Part shown: positions 1 through 5,843 of the stretch, in pieces
Layout: each line of letters starts with the position of its first letter
Position numbering within the stretch: position 1 is the first letter of the stretch
NCBI GenBank assembly: GCA_013151555.1
Contig: JAADIA010000065.1
Coordinates: forward strand, 1 to 8,239
DNA length: 8,239 nt
Direction of reading: 5' to 3'
DNA from: Nitrospirota bacterium
GTDB lineage: Bacteria; NPL-UPA2; JAADIA01
Program-made: the position numbers and the translations under genes
The notes under the pieces: model-generated
Told to the model about the DNA's origin: nothing
The model's input: only the letters and a program-made list of their open reading frames with translations
Databases searched by the model: none

Positions 1-1
1 A

Positions 2-1139
2 TTACCAGAAAATTACATAGAGAACGATTGTCACGATGATAATCCCAGCACCAACTGCCTTTGCAGAGAAGCTGGGGATAACGTTGATATCTTGCTTAAC
101 CGGAAGTTTCACTGGCTCGGCAAGTGGCTTAAGGATAGTAATAACAGTCATAAGAACGACAAGGGCTAAGAAGGTAATAGCCATATGGTTAAGGAAAGCC
201 ACGTTCGGCAACGCCCAGAGCAACAGCCCGTAAATCACGATATTGCCCAGTAAGGCCGAACAGAAATACCGTAACGATTCCCGGCGAAATGAACCCCTGA
301 AACATCTGAATATACTTGAAGATACCTCCAAATTTGGGATTGGCGAGACTAGGCGCAATCATAGCAGCCGCCAGCATAATGCCCCTTTGCCCTTCCTGAA
401 GATTCTTGGCTCCGAGGGCACGTTGGACAATAAACTGATTAAGACCCCAGTAGAAGATATTGGGTATCCATAAGCCGAGCAGTAACGCCGTCCAAGGAAT
501 CTCAGGATGGTTACTCGGCATGATCATATGCAATTTGTCTGCATTGGTTTCAAAGAAAGCACCCACGCCGCCAACAGCTCGGAAGCCAAGGACCATCACG
601 ATGGCCCCACCAATCAACAATGCGGCACCCTGAAAAAGTATCTGTCCAGACCACAGCCTTCAGCCCTCCATAGACAGTATATGCACCCGCAATGATTGCG
701 ATCATCCAGACAGCTAGGGTCAGATCCATACCAAAGATGGTTTTCAGCCCTATGGCACCAGAGTAAAGAATGGAGGCTAAGGCTACAGCTACATACATGA
801 TCATGATGAACACTGCCATGATTGTACGACTGGCGGTATTGTAACAGTATTCCAAAAATTCCGGGATTGTATAAATACCACATCTAAGAAATCGGGGTAA
901 CAGAAAGAGACCTACAAAAACCAGGGTAACAGCAGCCATCCCCACAAAATGTTCCGTAGAAATGTTTGAAGCTATCAGAGAAAACCCAATCAGCCAAAAA
1001 CCTAACCCCCGACCGGCAAGGAAATAATCTTCCGAGGTCTTCTCTTCTCTTTCTCTTCTCTCGATTTGTACAGGGAGATACCGATAACCAGGGCGAAGAA
1101 TCCAGCAAACATAAAAATATCAACTAAACTCAGGCTTAT
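2..1139 (-). pseudogene. Decayed sodium/solute symporter (SSS family, SglT-like)
   Basis: This is the remnant of a multi-pass membrane protein that would have cotransported a solute, perhaps a sugar, with sodium. Family hallmarks remain in pieces: a first helix starting SLSLVDIFMFAGFF, then TSEDYFLAGRGLGFWLIGFS, GIYTIPEFLEY, YGGLKAVVWTD, FYWGLNQFIVQRALGAKN, FKYIQMFQGFISPGI and a last helix ending VLYVIFW before TAA at 2-4. The reading frame is broken at 1038-1062 (purine repeat), at 633-637 (one extra T in a T run, or a nearby single-base insertion) and at 252-257. Two in-frame gaps are inferred from family structure: about 20 residues near 935-942, and well over 100 residues near 358-372. 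The second removes the central helices, including the Ser-Ser sodium site of vSGLT-type proteins. The expected start at 1137-1139 reads ATA. About 370 codons remain of the usual 500-550. In-frame deletions and start loss cannot be sequencing errors alone, so I judge it a true pseudogene. Sugar specificity is a guess. Confidence 0.9.
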
Positions 1140-1216
1140 TTTTTCTCCTTTCCATTTACATCCAACCGCAGAGACAAATAATCGGGACCTTCAAAATCTT
1201 TTCATACCGTCTTCAT
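1136..1216 (-). pseudogene. Tiny interrupted ORF formerly overlapping the symporter start
   Basis: A 26-codon frame starts at ATG 1214-1216, preceded by AAGGGGG with a 7-base gap to the ATG. It is interrupted by TGA at codon 5 (1202-1204), then stays open through FEGPDYLSLRLDVNG to TAA at 1136-1138. That stop overlaps the symporter's ATA codon as ATAA, where a functional pair would read ATGA. I do not recognise the peptide. It has no membrane segment, so it does not look like the hydrophobic small partners known for some symporters. It may have been a short leader or coupling peptide that decayed with the transporter, or it may be a chance frame. The Shine-Dalgarno sequence and the exact stop/start overlap are the only support. 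Confidence 0.3.
1145..1149 (-). promoter_or_regulatory. Ribosome binding site of the symporter remnant
   Basis: AGGAG lies five bases before the ATA at 1137-1139, the normal spacing for a start codon there. The first residues after ATA (SLSLVDIF) match the usual N-terminus of SSS proteins. This identifies ATA as the position of the original start, most simply ATG changed by one G-to-A transition. Confidence 0.6.
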
Positions 1217-1305
1217 TTTATCGCCCCCTTTCATCCTTGGCATTTGTTATTACTCCCCAAACTATGCCAAAAAAATATCCCTAAAATTAAGAAATCCATT
1301 TCTTT

Positions 1306-1334
1306 ATGTTACAGAAATTTTTCTTGCTTCACAA
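1306..1334 (-). promoter_or_regulatory. Candidate sigma-70-type promoter for the symporter locus
   Basis: Reading the minus strand, TTGTGA (1329-1334) and TAACAT (1306-1311) are separated by 17 bases. This is four of six matches to the -35 consensus and three to four of six to the -10. It would start transcription near 1299, about 80 bases before the tiny ORF. The surrounding sequence is AT-rich and non-coding. It is a pattern match only. Confidence 0.35.
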
Positions 1335-1337
1335 GAA
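1321..1337. promoter_or_regulatory. Short palindrome overlapping the candidate -35
   Basis: TTCTTG and CAAGAA form a perfect 6-bp inverted repeat around a 5-base centre and overlap the proposed -35 hexamer. The position fits a repressor or activator site, but an inverted repeat of this size is common by chance in AT-rich DNA. Confidence 0.2.
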
Positions 1338-1549
1338 TTATTTTACTCTAAGGGGAAGATATTGCCGTTAGAATTGGAATGAGAGAACCTATGAAATGAG
1401 GGGCTGAAGTGCCCTATCTTAGGAGGCATTAAGAAGAGGTTTTACCTGGAAGAACTGTTCAACAAAATTAAAAATGTCAAACATTTTCTCTGCGTCAAGA
1501 CAAAACTTAAATGTCCCTTTCGCTATCCTACTTCCATTTGCTTGTCAAT

Positions 1550-1571
1550 AAAAGTAGCCTGTCCCCTTTTT
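1550..1571. repeat. Short GTCCCC element next to the etfA stop
   Basis: A 22-base block made of AAAAGTAGCCTGTCCCC followed by five T sits three bases beyond the etfA stop. Its ends (AAAAG and CTTTT) are complementary. A related TGTCCCTTTCG occurs at 1512-1522. From memory, similar AAAAG...GTCCCCTTTT blocks recur between genes in many bacterial genomes, sometimes near REP-associated transposases, but no transposase is in view. I cannot confirm copy number here. Confidence 0.3.
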
Positions 1572-1574
1572 GGG

Positions 1575-2765
1575 TCAGGAGAGGATTTCCTTGAATTTTC
1601 TGGTTAGGTTAGGAACTACCTGGAGGAGGTCACCGACGATTCCATAGGTGGCGATGTTGAAGATGGGGGCGTGGGGGTCCTTGTTGATGGCAATGATGAT
1701 CTCCGAAGAGCGCATTCCTACCTGATGCTGAATGGCGCCCGATATCCCGCAAGCAATGTAGATTTTTGGTTGCACCGTCTTTCCGGTCTGCCCGACCTGA
1801 TGGTAAGAAGGGATCCATCCGGCATCTACGGTGGCCCGGGAGGCTCCCACTGCTCCTCCTAAAACTTCCGCCAACTCTTCGATGAGTTTGAAATTCTCGG
1901 GCTTGCCTATCCCTCTTCCCCCGGAGACGATAATTTCCGCTTCCTGAAGGTCGACTACCCTTGCTTCCTCCCGGATGATATCCAAAACCCTAGTTACAAC
2001 GTCTTCCTCATCTACTTTCGCTTCGATTTTGATAATCTCTCCCTTTCGGGAATTATCAGGAGAGGGCTTCTTCATCACTTTCGGCCGAACGGAAGACATT
2101 TGGGGACGGTGATTAGGACAAAGGATTGTAGCCATGATGTTTCCCCCGAAGGCCGGACGGGTCTGGCGCAACAATTTTTTTTCTTCGTCTATCTCCAGTC
2201 CCGTGCAATCAGCTGTCAACCCCGTCCTCAGGCGAGCAGCCACCCGGGGAGCCAGAGACCTTCCCAGGGTAGTAGCTCCGAAGAGAACTATCTCCGGTTT
2301 CCGTTCCTTTATCAAATCGGTAAGCAAGCTGGTATAGAGACCACATCGATAATGATATAATTTTTCGTCGCTCACCAAATAGACTTTGTCCGCTCCGTAA
2401 GTAATCAGTTCCCTGGCAGAACTTTCCATATCCCGGCCGAAGAGAACGGCCTCAAGCTCTTCGCCCAGGGTATCGGCCAGCTTTCTTCCTTCACCTAACA
2501 ATTCCAAACCTACCGGCTGAAGTTTTCCTTCCCGCTGTTCGGCAAAGACCCAGACGCCGGTATAATCTTCTAATCCCTCCACTACTTTGTCTTCTTTTTT
2601 CAAGAGAATAGCTTCAAAGGGACAGACCTCTACACAAGCTCCACAGAGGTTGCAATTTTCCAGAATAACGGCTTTCTTATCCTTAACCTCAATCGCTCCG
2701 AAGGGACAGGCAGGAACGCATTTTGTACAGCCGGTACATTTATCAAGAATTATCTGAATAGACAT
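1575..2765 (-). CDS. etfA: Electron transfer flavoprotein alpha subunit with N-terminal ferredoxin domain
   Basis: This is the FAD-carrying alpha subunit of an electron-transfer flavoprotein, a cytoplasmic partner of EtfB and an acyl-CoA dehydrogenase. Residues 1-56 form a two-[4Fe-4S] ferredoxin domain with Cys 10, 13, 16, 20 and Cys 38, 41, 44, 48, each set followed by Pro. The ETF-alpha N-domain runs from about 70 to 200. The FAD domain follows, with SGGRGIG (281-287), GASR (307-310), GQTGKTV (325-331), the signature CGISGAIQHQVGM (339-351) and NKDPHAPIF (361-369). At 396 residues it is longer than plain EtfA (about 310-340) because of the ferredoxin part. This architecture is known from CarE of caffeyl-CoA reductase and other bifurcating ETFs, where it passes low-potential electrons toward ferredoxin. 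The ATG at 2765 has GGAG seven bases upstream. It follows etfB after 169 bp. The family is certain; bifurcation is inferred. Confidence 0.96.
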   Translation of the reverse strand: MSIQIILDKCTGCTKCVPACPFGAIEVKDKKAVILENCNLCGACVEVCPFEAILLKKEDKVVEGLEDYTGVWVFAEQREGKLQPVGLELLGEGRKLADTLGEELEAVLFGRDMESSARELITYGADKVYLVSDEKLYHYRCGLYTSLLTDLIKERKPEIVLFGATTLGRSLAPRVAARLRTGLTADCTGLEIDEEKKLLRQTRPAFGGNIMATILCPNHRPQMSSVRPKVMKKPSPDNSRKGEIIKIEAKVDEEDVVTRVLDIIREEARVVDLQEAEIIVSGGRGIGKPENFKLIEELAEVLGGAVGASRATVDAGWIPSYHQVGQTGKTVQPKIYIACGISGAIQHQVGMRSSEIIIAINKDPHAPIFNIATYGIVGDLLQVVPNLTRKFKEILS

Positions 2766-2766
2766 A

Positions 2767-2820
2767 AACTCGCTCCGTTCGTAATTGTAAGTTGAAGATT
2801 GGAAATTTTAAATTGCAAAT
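2767..2820. repeat. Dispersed AT-rich repeat, copy 1 (before etfA)
   Basis: Bases 2767-2790 match 7089-7112 at 21 of 24 positions, and bases 2803-2820 match 7111-7128 at 17 of 18. A 12-base stretch is extra here. The block ends one base before the etfA ATG, so the etfA ribosome binding site (GGAG) lies inside the repeat. Confidence 0.7.
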
Positions 2821-2879
2821 TTATTAAGATCAAAATCTAAAAAACCAAAACTCATATTTTTCGTTTTAAAATTTCCAAT
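2798..2879. repeat. Perfect 15-bp inverted repeat between etfB and etfA
   Basis: ATTGGAAATTTTAAA (2798-2812) is exactly complementary to 2865-2879 across a 52-base loop. The sequence outside both arms (AATTG/CAATT-rich) extends the pairing imperfectly. An AT-rich stem of this kind in the etfA leader could form weakly in RNA or cruciform DNA, or could simply come from opposed copies of AATTG-type filler repeats. Confidence 0.7.
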
Positions 2880-2908
2880 TTCCAATATACAATCTACAAT
2901 TTCCAATT

Positions 2909-2929
2909 CGGCCCGCCTGCGGTGGGCCG
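2909..2929. repeat. GC-rich hairpin just after the etfB stop
   Basis: CGGCCCGCC (2909-2917) pairs with GGTGGGCCG (2921-2929) around a 3-base loop: nine pairs, one of them a single-base mismatch (C-A on the minus RNA, G-U on the plus). On the minus strand it begins six bases after the etfB TAG and is followed by AATTGGAAATTG rather than a T run. It is therefore more likely a REP-like palindrome or mRNA-stabilising structure than a strong terminator. It lies inside a very AT-rich gap, which makes it stand out. Confidence 0.6.
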
Positions 2930-2934
2930 TTTAA

Positions 2935-3726
2935 CTATACGACTTTCGCTTCTCTTAATTTATTGACCAGAGTTGCGACCTGTTCGGGGATACTTCCTTC
3001 CAACATCTCTCCCTTGCCCCGGGGTTCAGGGGTAAATATCTTGATGACCTGGGTAGGAGAACCGTCAAGTCCGATTTTATCCTCGTCAAGGTCAAGATCG
3101 GCAGCTTTCCAAAGCGGGATTTCAGCTTTCTTTGCTTTTAATACTCCCCGCATAGAAGCATAACGAGGTTCGTTTATCTCTTTGGTTACCGTTAAAACAG
3201 CCGGCAATTCTGTCTCTACTATCTCAAAGGCATCTTCCAGAGTACGTTCGGCTTTAACCTTTCCGTCAACGATCTCTATCTTCCGCACATAAGTTATCTG
3301 GGGCAAGTGCAATTGCTCAGCTACCCCTGGTCCTACCTGAGCGGTATCCCCATCAATCGCCTGTTTACCGAAGAGAATTAAATCGAACTCCCCTATCTTC
3401 TTAATGGCTGCCGCTAAGGTATAGGAGGTAGCTAGGGTATCCGACCCGGCAAAGGCGCGGTCGCTTATCAGGATAGCTTCATCGGCTCCCATAGCCAGAG
3501 ACTTTCGCAAAGCTTCCTCTGCCTGAGGAGGACCCATGCTGATGACGATTACTTTCCCTTCATACTTTTCCCGCAAGCGCAGGGCTTCTTCAATAGCATT
3601 CTCATCAAAGGGATTGATAACGGAAGGAATTCCTTCCCGGACCAGGGTGTTCGTCTCCGGACTTATTCTCACCTGTCCCAGGGCTTCCGTATCAGGAACC
3701 TGTTTTATACAGACAATAATATTCAT
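2935..3726 (-). CDS. etfB: Electron transfer flavoprotein beta subunit
   Basis: This is the beta subunit of the ETF heterodimer, a soluble protein that relays electrons between EtfA and the dehydrogenase. The 263-residue length is normal. It starts MNIIVCIKQVPDT, has NPFDENAIEEALRL (38-51), FAGSDTLATS (92-101) and the nucleotide-binding loop GKQAIDGDTAQVGP (120-133), and then TKEINEPRYASMRG (181-194), all typical of EtfB. The segment around 92-101 is where bifurcating ETFs hold their second FAD in place of AMP, so this copy is compatible with bifurcation but does not prove it. The ATG at 3726 has a weak GGAG nine bases upstream. It stands 63 bp after the dehydrogenase and before etfA, surely as part of the same unit. 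Confidence 0.96.
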   Translation of the reverse strand: MNIIVCIKQVPDTEALGQVRISPETNTLVREGIPSVINPFDENAIEEALRLREKYEGKVIVISMGPPQAEEALRKSLAMGADEAILISDRAFAGSDTLATSYTLAAAIKKIGEFDLILFGKQAIDGDTAQVGPGVAEQLHLPQITYVRKIEIVDGKVKAERTLEDAFEIVETELPAVLTVTKEINEPRYASMRGVLKAKKAEIPLWKAADLDLDEDKIGLDGSPTQVIKIFTPEPRGKGEMLEGSIPEQVATLVNKLREAKVV

Positions 3727-3761
3727 AGGTCAATGCTCCAGCTTTTAGGTTTTTTAACTTT

Positions 3762-3785
3762 GTGCCTCTGTGCCTTAGTGCCTCA
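3762..3785. repeat. Three tandem 8-bp GTGCCT repeats
   Basis: GTGCCT recurs at 3762, 3770 and 3778 with exact 8-bp spacing and variable last two bases. It fills nearly half of the 63-bp gap between the dehydrogenase stop and etfB. It does not overlap either reading frame. It looks like replication-slippage filler. Confidence 0.75.
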
Positions 3786-3789
3786 TTTT

Positions 3790-4929
3790 TTATTCCTTCA
3801 ACAAATGCAGAGCAATCACTCCCCGCTGAATTTCCGAAGTGCCCTCTACAATCTCGAAGAGTTTCGCCTCTCGCATGTATCTTTCTACCGGGTAGTCTTT
3901 GGTATATCCATAACCTCCATGCACCTGCACCGCTTTGGTAGTTGCCCGCATGCAAACTTCCGAGGCATAGAGTTTGCCCATGGCCGCTATTTTCTCAAAT
4001 TCTCCTTCCTGGTCCCTTAAAAAGGCAGCTTTATAAACCAGAAGCCGGGCCGCTTCTATTTCGGTAGCCATATCGGCTAACATAAACTGGACCGCCTGGA
4101 AACTGGAGATGGGTTTATCGAACTGAATCCTTTCCTTAGAATATTTGACGGCTGCCTCAAAAGCCGCTTGAGCCAATCCCACCGCACCTATTCCCATCCC
4201 GATTCTCCCCACATCCAGAGTCTTCATAGCTACCCGGAAACCTCGACCCTCCTTGATAAGAAGATTTTCTTTCGGCACCCGGCAATCCTGAAAAATCAGT
4301 TCCCGGTTTGCCAGAGCCGGGTAAGCCATCTTATCGAACTCCTGGCCAAAGGTGAACCCCGGGGTATCCTTCTCCACAATAATAGCACTTAAACCTCTCG
4401 CTCCCCGCCCGGGTTTGGTATTGACAATAATGACGTAAGTATCGGCTACCCCTCCGTTGGTGATAAATATTTTTGTTCCATTAATGACATAGTGGTCACC
4501 ATCAAGAACAGCTGTCGTCTGGACATTGCCGGCATCGGACCCTGCCTCCGGTTCCGTTAAGCCAAAAGCACCTAAAACTTCTCCTTTAGCCAAAGCCGGC
4601 AGGTATTTTTTCTTCTGCTCATCCGTTCCAAACATCAGGATGGGATAAATACAAAGCAGGTTAGCGCCATAGATGGAACCGGTAGTGGTACAAGCCCGGG
4701 AGAGCTCTTCCCCAATTAAAGACCAGGTAAGGTATCCCATTCCCAAACCGCCATATTCCTCCGGGATAACGATCCCCATGAGATCGCTTTCCGCCAGAAT
4801 CTTAGCATTTTCCCAGGGAAATTCTCCCTTCTCATTAACTTCAGCCGACTTAGGGGCAAACTTCTTCCGGCAAATATTCTTCACTTCTTTAAGCATCATT
4901 TCCTGTTCTTCAGTTAAGTTAAAATCCAT
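3790..4929 (-). CDS. Acyl-CoA dehydrogenase (short-chain/butyryl-CoA type)
   Basis: This FAD enzyme interconverts an acyl-CoA and its trans-2-enoyl-CoA and exchanges electrons with ETF. It has 379 residues, the usual family length, with the helical N-domain at about 1-120, the beta domain at 121-230 and the C-terminal helical domain to the end. Signature 1 is [13 protein letters not shown] (122-134). Signature 2 starts [15 protein letters not shown] at 335. The probable catalytic base is Glu362 in [12 protein letters not shown] 4927-4929 is chosen because AAGGAGG lies five bases upstream; the in-frame GTG at 4950 would put that site inside the gene. Adjacent etfB and Fe-S etfA suggest a bifurcating complex like CarCDE or Bcd-EtfAB. 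The usual KxGxR loop of the beta domain reads [12 protein letters not shown], a slight departure. Substrate chain length cannot be told from sequence alone. Confidence 0.94.
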   Translation of the reverse strand: MDFNLTEEQEMMLKEVKNICRKKFAPKSAEVNEKGEFPWENAKILAESDLMGIVIPEEYGGLGMGYLTWSLIGEELSRACTTTGSIYGANLLCIYPILMFGTDEQKKKYLPALAKGEVLGAFGLTEPEAGSDAGNVQTTAVLDGDHYVINGTKIFITNGGVADTYVIIVNTKPGRGARGLSAIIVEKDTPGFTFGQEFDKMAYPALANRELIFQDCRVPKENLLIKEGRGFRVAMKTLDVGRIGMGIGAVGLAQAAFEAAVKYSKERIQFDKPISSFQAVQFMLADMATEIEAARLLVYKAAFLRDQEGEFEKIAAMGKLYASEVCMRATTKAVQVHGGYGYTKDYPVERYMREAKLFEIVEGTSEIQRGVIALHLLKE

Positions 4930-4934
4930 TTCCC

Positions 4935-4941
4935 CCTCCTT
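4935..4941 (-). promoter_or_regulatory. Ribosome binding site deciding the dehydrogenase start
   Basis: AAGGAGG is followed by five bases and then ATG at 4927-4929. This near-perfect site favours a protein beginning MDFNLTEEQ, the common N-terminus in this family, over the upstream GTG. Confidence 0.85.
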
Positions 4942-4950
4942 AATGAGCAC

Positions 4951-4973
4951 ATCACTTAGTGAAACTAAGTGAT
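4951..4973. repeat. Perfect 10-bp hairpin upstream of the dehydrogenase
   Basis: ATCACTTAGT (4951-4960) and ACTAAGTGAT (4964-4973) pair without mismatch around a GAA loop (UUC in the minus-strand RNA). In the mRNA the stem ends nine bases before the Shine-Dalgarno sequence. It could stabilise the downstream message or modulate initiation. It has no T run after it. Confidence 0.8.
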
Positions 4974-4993
4974 AAGTGCGAATTAACTCCGCC

Positions 4994-5036
4994 GCTTAAG
5001 GGGAAATTGTCGCAGAGAATTTCCCCTTGTTTAAGC
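4994..5036. repeat. Two-part hairpin between rnc and the dehydrogenase
   Basis: GGGGAAATT (5000-5008) pairs perfectly with AATTTCCCC (5018-5026) around a 9-base loop. After a 4-base bulge the outer arms GCTTAA (4994-4999) and TTAAGC (5031-5036) also pair, giving 15 bp in all. In the rnc-to-dehydrogenase direction it is followed by GGCGGAGTT, so it is not a classical terminator. It could still partly terminate transcription or protect the mRNA 3' end of rnc. Confidence 0.7.
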
Positions 5037-5114
5037 AAGTGAGTAAGCACATCATCCACCTAGGCGGATATCAGTACGAATTAATCTCCGGAAACAGGAC
5101 GTATTCTTTCCCCC

Positions 5115-5843
5115 TTACTTATCTTTCTCCTTCAACTTTTCCAAAGCCTGCCGGGCCGCCTGCTGCTCAGCCGATTTCTTGGTTCCGCCTTGCCCTTTCC
5201 CATAAACTTTTCCTTGTAAGCTGACGGTAACTTCAAAGATTTTCTGATGGCTCGGTCCTTGAGTAGAGACAACTTGGTAGAAAGGCACCTGCCCCAGCCC
5301 GGCCTGGGCATATTCTTGCAAGTTACTCTTATAGTCCTTTTCTTCAACCTCGTCTAATTCCAACTTCTCCAGCTCCGGCTGCAACCGCTCCAGAATGAAA
5401 CGGCGGCAGACAGATAATCCTCCATCAAGATAAATGGAACCAATTAAAGCTTCGAAACCATCGGCCAACAGCGAGGTTCTATCCCTTCCTCCGGTAGATT
5501 CTTCTCCTCTGCCGAGAAGAAAGTATTGTCCTAACTGAATCTCTTTTGCCTTGCAGACAAGAAGAGTTCCGTTAACCAGCATGGATTTCATCTTAGACAG
5601 TTTCCCTTCCAAGTATTGAGGAAAGCGATGATAAAGATACTCGCTAACCACCATTCCCAGAATGGCATCGCCAAGGAACTCCAAACGCTGGTTGTATTCC
5701 GTATCCTCTCTTATTCTCTCATGAGCAAAGGACCTATGGGTTAAAGCTTTATCGAGGAGTTTGACATCCCGGAAGGAATAGCCAACAAGTTTTTGAAAAC
5801 TTTGCAATTCCTGCTGCCTGGAGCAGTCAAGATTATCCCTCAT
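5115..5843 (-). CDS. rnc: Ribonuclease III
   Basis: This is the double-strand-specific endoribonuclease that processes rRNA precursors and structured mRNAs in the cytoplasm. Its 242 residues are slightly longer than E. coli RNase III. The endonuclease domain has [10 protein letters not shown], the signature NQRLEFLGD (51-59) and [16 protein letters not shown] (127-142). The metal ligands E55, D59, D128 and E131 correspond to E. coli E41, D45, D114 and E117. The E. coli E38 position is Gln52 here, a substitution I believe occurs in other RNase III proteins. The double-stranded-RNA binding domain spans about 171-238 and ends in [16 protein letters not shown]. The gene overlaps the 3' end of fabF by 11 bp, so translation is probably coupled. 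GAGGAGGT sits only one base from ATG 5841-5843, unusually close, so the exact start is less sure than the identity. Confidence 0.96.
   Translation of the reverse strand: MRDNLDCSRQQELQSFQKLVGYSFRDVKLLDKALTHRSFAHERIREDTEYNQRLEFLGDAILGMVVSEYLYHRFPQYLEGKLSKMKSMLVNGTLLVCKAKEIQLGQYFLLGRGEESTGGRDRTSLLADGFEALIGSIYLDGGLSVCRRFILERLQPELEKLELDEVEEKDYKSNLQEYAQAGLGQVPFYQVVSTQGPSHQKIFEVTVSLQGKVYGKGQGGTKKSAEQQAARQALEKLKEKDK

Larger units (their letters stand above)
1217..1574. other. Gene-free stretch between etfA and the symporter locus
   Basis: No frame on either strand gives a recognisable protein. The stretch holds the promoter candidate and palindrome at 1306-1337, the Shine-Dalgarno sequence of the tiny ORF (1224-1230) and the short GTCCCC element beside the etfA stop (1550-1571). 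A minus-strand TTGACA (1543-1548) is a perfect -35, but its best -10 (TAGCGA, 17 bases on) is poor. Nothing looks like a T-tailed terminator for etfA. Confidence 0.6.
4946..5090. repeat. Two direct repeats with matching ends and different hairpin cores
   Basis: Copy A (4946-4991) and copy B (5046-5090) both begin AGCACATCA and end with AGT(G/A)CGAATTAA plus CTCCG (one extra T in copy B). Their middles differ: A holds the 10-bp hairpin, B holds TCCACCTAGGCGGA (5055-5068), a 14-base palindrome with one mismatch. The repeats start 100 bp apart and flank the hairpin at 4994-5036. Ends conserved with cores exchanged suggests a modular intergenic element rather than a simple duplication. Confidence 0.6.

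Noticed and set aside
884-1123. Separate minus-strand gene of 79 codons
   Set aside because: It is an out-of-frame reading of the symporter remnant; conserved SSS blocks appear only in the neighbouring frames.
1202-1204. TGA read as tryptophan or selenocysteine in the tiny ORF
   Set aside because: etfA ends normally at TGA and no other gene here has an in-frame TGA. Nothing suggests recoding, so mutation is simpler.
2100-2360. Plus-strand frames opposite etfA
   Set aside because: They are low-complexity, Ser- and Arg-rich translations antisense to conserved ETF-alpha sequence.
2767-2934. CRISPR-like array in the etfB-etfA gap
   Set aside because: The repeats are AT-rich, irregular and opposed, with no even spacers and no cas gene.
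4930-4950. GTG start extending the dehydrogenase by seven residues
   Set aside because: It would place the strong AAGGAGG inside the gene, and the family N-terminus matches the ATG at 4929.
4673-4972. Plus-strand frames opposite the dehydrogenase (also 4168-4392)
   Set aside because: They are mirror frames of a strongly supported gene, without family motifs or initiation signals.
4994-5036. Intrinsic terminator after rnc
   Set aside because: The stem is good, but no T run follows in the direction of transcription, so it is recorded only as a hairpin.
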